Below are positions 61,401-64,000 of a stretch of 64,000 nucleotides of DNA, piece by piece. Under the pieces are notes generated by a model. It was not told the origin of the DNA. It ran no database searches and saw only the letters and a list, made by a program, of their open reading frames with translations. Every line of letters begins with the position of its first letter. Position 1 is the stretch's first letter. Origin of the DNA: Baylisascaris procyonis (lineage: Eukaryota; Nematoda; Chromadorea; Rhabditida; Ascarididae); NCBI GenBank assembly GCA_037389465.1, contig JAZARR010000213.1, forward strand, positions 2,217,501 through 2,281,500, read 5' to 3'. The position numbers and the translations under genes were made by a program.

Positions 61401-63539
61401 CGAATCGAGCAATAATTTAACACATTCGATTTGAGATGCTTCGATCGCAAGACATAACGGTGACATACCATTCTCATCGTTTTGATTCATAGCAATTGCA
61501 AATTTAGGCGATGATTTCAACAACTAAAATATTCATTATACAAAACCATAAGGATATAGAAATAAAAATTGATACACGATATAAACATCGATCTCTAAAG
61601 TAAACGGTTCGTGTTGGATCGTTGCTCTTCAACTCAAAACCTTTCAATTTCAAATATATACTGACAATCCTGCTGAATATTGTATCATAATCTGATATAT
61701 CAGCAGCTAGCATAAGCTTTGAAGCACCCTCAAGAACGGCGACGGGATGTTCTCGAACAACTCGCCAATCCTCGATGCAAGCCCAACGACCATATTCTCT
61801 CTTCCCTTCCTCCCCCCCCCCCTCCCCTTCCCTCTCCCTTCTTGTTTCAGATCTATTCTCTTTGCAATTATAGAATGAAATCAATAAACCCTAAATCTTA
61901 GCATACCTTATAAATAACAATTCAAAGCCATATAAATTTATAGGGCTTTATACTATCTTTACTAATCATTCAAATTTACGACTAGTAATTGCCTAATATT
62001 GATAGGGAAAGTTATATCGTTTGAAATGTTATTTATTATAAACTTTTACGAGTTATTCAATTGAAAATATTAAGTAATAAAAAAATCTTTTAATTAACTC
62101 ATTAACAAATAGTTATTTTAATTTATGATTCAATTGGAAATAATTTCAGTATATTTCAGAAATATTTATTAACATAAATTCAAAAAAAAAATTGTAATTC
62201 ATGAAAAGTTTTTCCCGCATAACATACCTCTAATAATTCGGCATTTCTCTGTGCAGCATAATGCAACGCATTGCGAAGTTTTGAATCCTGTTTTGATGCA
62301 TCAGCACCAAAATGTACCAATATGCGTAACGCTTCTTTATTGTCGTTTTCGGCTGCTATTTGCAATGGGAAACGACCATCTAGCGACGCTTCATTTATAA
62401 TACTCAAATATATCAATTAGTAAATTTATTTCAAAAAGGTTTTTTTCTTTAATTTTCAAAACATCCAACTGATATGTAGTGATAGCTTAGCTGATGAGGA
62501 ACTCAAGCTGAAGGTAGGTCAAGAACTCAAGTCGAAGGTCAAGCTATTTAACTGAACTCACATCACTTTTGACTCTCTCTCTAAATTATGCTAACTTATG
62601 CCGATTTTCAAGCTCACTTCTTCGGGCAGACTATAGACTTTTGATGTGACTATTCTTTTACACAGCCGTAAATCTAAACCTCAGCAGATTAGAGCAGTAT
62701 TTCTTCTTAACCTCCCGTAATATAAGCAATTTTAAGGCTTTTACTATTACTCTACGAAAAAAGAACTGCAAAATAAAGCTTCTGTATAACCGTTCTTGCT
62801 TCGACCTTTCTTCCCCTTCCTCTAGTTCATTAGTACGAAAAATAGGTGAGCACTCAAATCATCCTTTCTCATATCATCAATGATTAATAAAAAGTTGCAA
62901 TAATTCTACAACCGATTCTAGCATTTGAATGCATATTAGTGGAGAAAATAAAACCCGTTTACAACGAGTCACAGACTCACATGTCAATAAGTAAAGAAAA
63001 CATACACAATGTTTAGCAAGCAAGACCCAGCCTATTTATAGCTTCGGCTCCGACTCCGAAGGCATAGGGAGGTCATAATCCACACGGAGGGAGATATCAT
63101 ATCAAGACCAAACAAATGTGAGCACACAACCTATTTCATAAATGTAGATCATCACTATCATTGAAATTACAAAACTTATTTGATCACAACAGATCGCTTG
63201 TTAACGTAGATCACTTGTTAACAAATTCTTTCAGCTAGACACATTACTGCCCACTCTTAGAATCCCTTCTAAAAGAGATCTAACTCATAATCGGAGTCAA
63301 ATATTTTGGAGCATTTTTTAACCATCCAAATTATAACATTATAAAATTATAAAGTATAATAAAATAAGTGGCAAAAAAAAGTACTAACGCTTGTGCATCT
63401 CCCGTTGAGCACATTCTTGTGATCGCAGCACCGAAATTACATGCACTCGCATGATGAATATCTTTGAAAGATTGCTCTTTTCCAATCGAAATACGCAAAC
63501 GTTCCATATTGGGAATAAATGCTCTTTCTGGACCTTTTT
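53411..63539 (-). CDS. PLA2G6: Calcium-independent phospholipase A2 (PLA2G6/iPLA2-beta type), 5' end outside window
   Basis: Visible exons in transcript order: 63539-63389, 62402-62228, 61523-61321, 60583-60490, 60025-59834, 59334-59219, 58423-58353, 58267-58140, 57825-57720, 56729-56579, 56172-56020, 55623-55503, 55014-54847, 54232-54058, 53457-53411. All are GT-AG with matching phases, giving 682 residues plus stop. The order is ankyrin repeats then a patatin domain, as in group VIA PLA2, which hydrolyses phospholipids without calcium and acts in membrane remodelling and mitochondria. Catalytic motifs are intact: SLDGGGIKG (oxyanion loop), GTSTG (nucleophile Ser) and DGG (Asp). Roughly 100 N-terminal residues should lie beyond 63540. 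The last exon is the least certain: without it the frame runs on to a stop at 53999. The gene converges on the DHHC gene. Confidence 0.92.
56159..56254. repeat. 22-bp tandem repeat that copies a PLA2G6 splice acceptor
   Basis: Four full units of GAGTGACCATTACTCTAAACAA type (56159, 56181, 56203, 56225) and a partial fifth lie across the 3' splice site of the exon 56172-56020. On the - strand each unit contains TTGTTTAG followed by AGTRATGGTCACT or AGTGATAGTCACT, i.e. the polypyrimidine end, the AG and the first exon bases. Four identical-looking AGs therefore lie at 22-bp intervals. Only the last (56174-56173) opens the conserved frame; the three upstream ones lead to the same TAG six codons later. 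Confidence 0.9.
58500..58542. repeat. Two-copy ATCGATAATCGATAA direct repeat
   Basis: AATCGATAATCGATAACGAAC is followed directly by a near-copy ending AATGAAC, in the PLA2G6 intron upstream of exon 58423-58353. Each copy contains two ATCGAT palindromes. Confidence 0.85.
59219..63539 (-). CDS. PLA2G6 ankyrin-repeat exons
   Basis: Six exons encode the ankyrin part: [20 protein letters not shown] (62402-62228), [17 protein letters not shown] at the end of the same exon, [20 protein letters not shown] (61523-61321), [20 protein letters not shown] and [10 protein letters not shown] (60025-59834), and [20 protein letters not shown] (59334-59219). The first visible exon (63539-63389) gives the preceding segment with no repeat. 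In the family these repeats support oligomerisation and contact with the catalytic domain. Confidence 0.88.
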
Positions 63540-64000
63540 CTAAAAATAAAAATTTTTATTGACGGAAAAATTGTCGAATTCTGGAGAAAAAAATCTACTT
63601 TGCATATGCAAATGTATTTTTTTATATGCAAATTACTAATAAACAGTTATATTATGAAAGTGTAATTTATATCAGCAAACAATATTGAAAGAATCAGTGA
63701 AAATATTTTCGAAATTTTTATTGGTATTTAACTGCAATATTACAATTCTTTGTAATTATTATTACTCTTTCAGGATTATATAAATAATAATAAACGAATA
63801 TCTGCATTTGATAGCAACAATTAAGAAAGTTTTCTTATATCTACAATAACTGAATCAAATAACATCGATCAATATATGCCATAGTTCATTGGCAATAATT
63901 TTCATCATAAATCAAGCATCTTAGAATTTAAAATGTACAAATTTTTTTAAACTTCCCCTCCCCAACTCCCTTATTAGCTTCAAAATAAACTAAGTTAGTC
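63540..64000. other. PLA2G6 intron to right edge
   Basis: AT-rich sequence upstream of the TTTTTAG acceptor at 63540. I see no further exon; the missing N-terminal exons should lie beyond the window. Confidence 0.5.

Noticed and set aside
61504..61884. 126-codon frame on the - strand inside PLA2G6
   Set aside because: The real exon (61523-61321) uses another frame and joins upstream at phase 0. This frame includes a low-complexity purine run.

Overview
The window is AT-rich animal nuclear DNA. Short exons, TTTCAG/TTTTAG-type acceptors and conserved metazoan proteins suggest a nematode, possibly a clade III (spirurid/ascarid-type) species; the species-level part is inference. All comparisons to known families below are from memory, not from a search.

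Layout: 1-17.2 kb has no gene I can name. It holds a GC-richer tandem array (3.9-5.9 kb), a 66-bp minisatellite (10 kb), AT microsatellites and a few exon-like segments of uncertain strand. From 17.26 to 39.62 kb on the + strand is a complete 29-exon pappalysin (PAPP-A-type metalloprotease) gene. Every exon junction is phase-consistent and the predicted protein has 1655 residues: signal peptide, furin-like site, laminin-G-like module, two LNR modules, a HExxHxxGxxH zinc protease domain, a CGDG/DGDGC module, sushi modules, a third LNR and an extra C-terminal tail. Nested antisense in its intron 13 (27.68-28.32 kb) is a two-exon PDRG1 (prefoldin-like) gene. Next on the + strand are a four-exon ANKRD49 orthologue (41.4-44.7 kb, 239 aa) and a five-exon ZDHHC24-like palmitoyltransferase (48.4-51.1 kb, 293 aa). 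Converging from the right edge on the - strand is a PLA2G6-type calcium-independent phospholipase A2 (53.4-63.5 kb, 15 visible exons, 5' end outside the window), with ankyrin repeats followed by a patatin domain carrying GGGxKG, GTSTG and DGG motifs.

The genes are spaced 1.8 kb or more apart, so nothing indicates an operon. They do not form an obvious shared pathway: one secreted protease, one co-chaperone-like protein, one ankyrin protein, and two lipid-related enzymes (protein palmitoylation and phospholipid hydrolysis).

The most unusual signals are at the splicing level: three GC-AG introns (two in pappalysin, one in PDRG1), a stop-free in-frame PDRG1 intron, and a 22-bp tandem repeat that copies a PLA2G6 splice acceptor several times. 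Other points are a 27-bp intronic minisatellite that stays open in several frames, a 35-bp perfect palindrome, and a GC-rich tandem array whose copies show a compensatory change in a hairpin stem.
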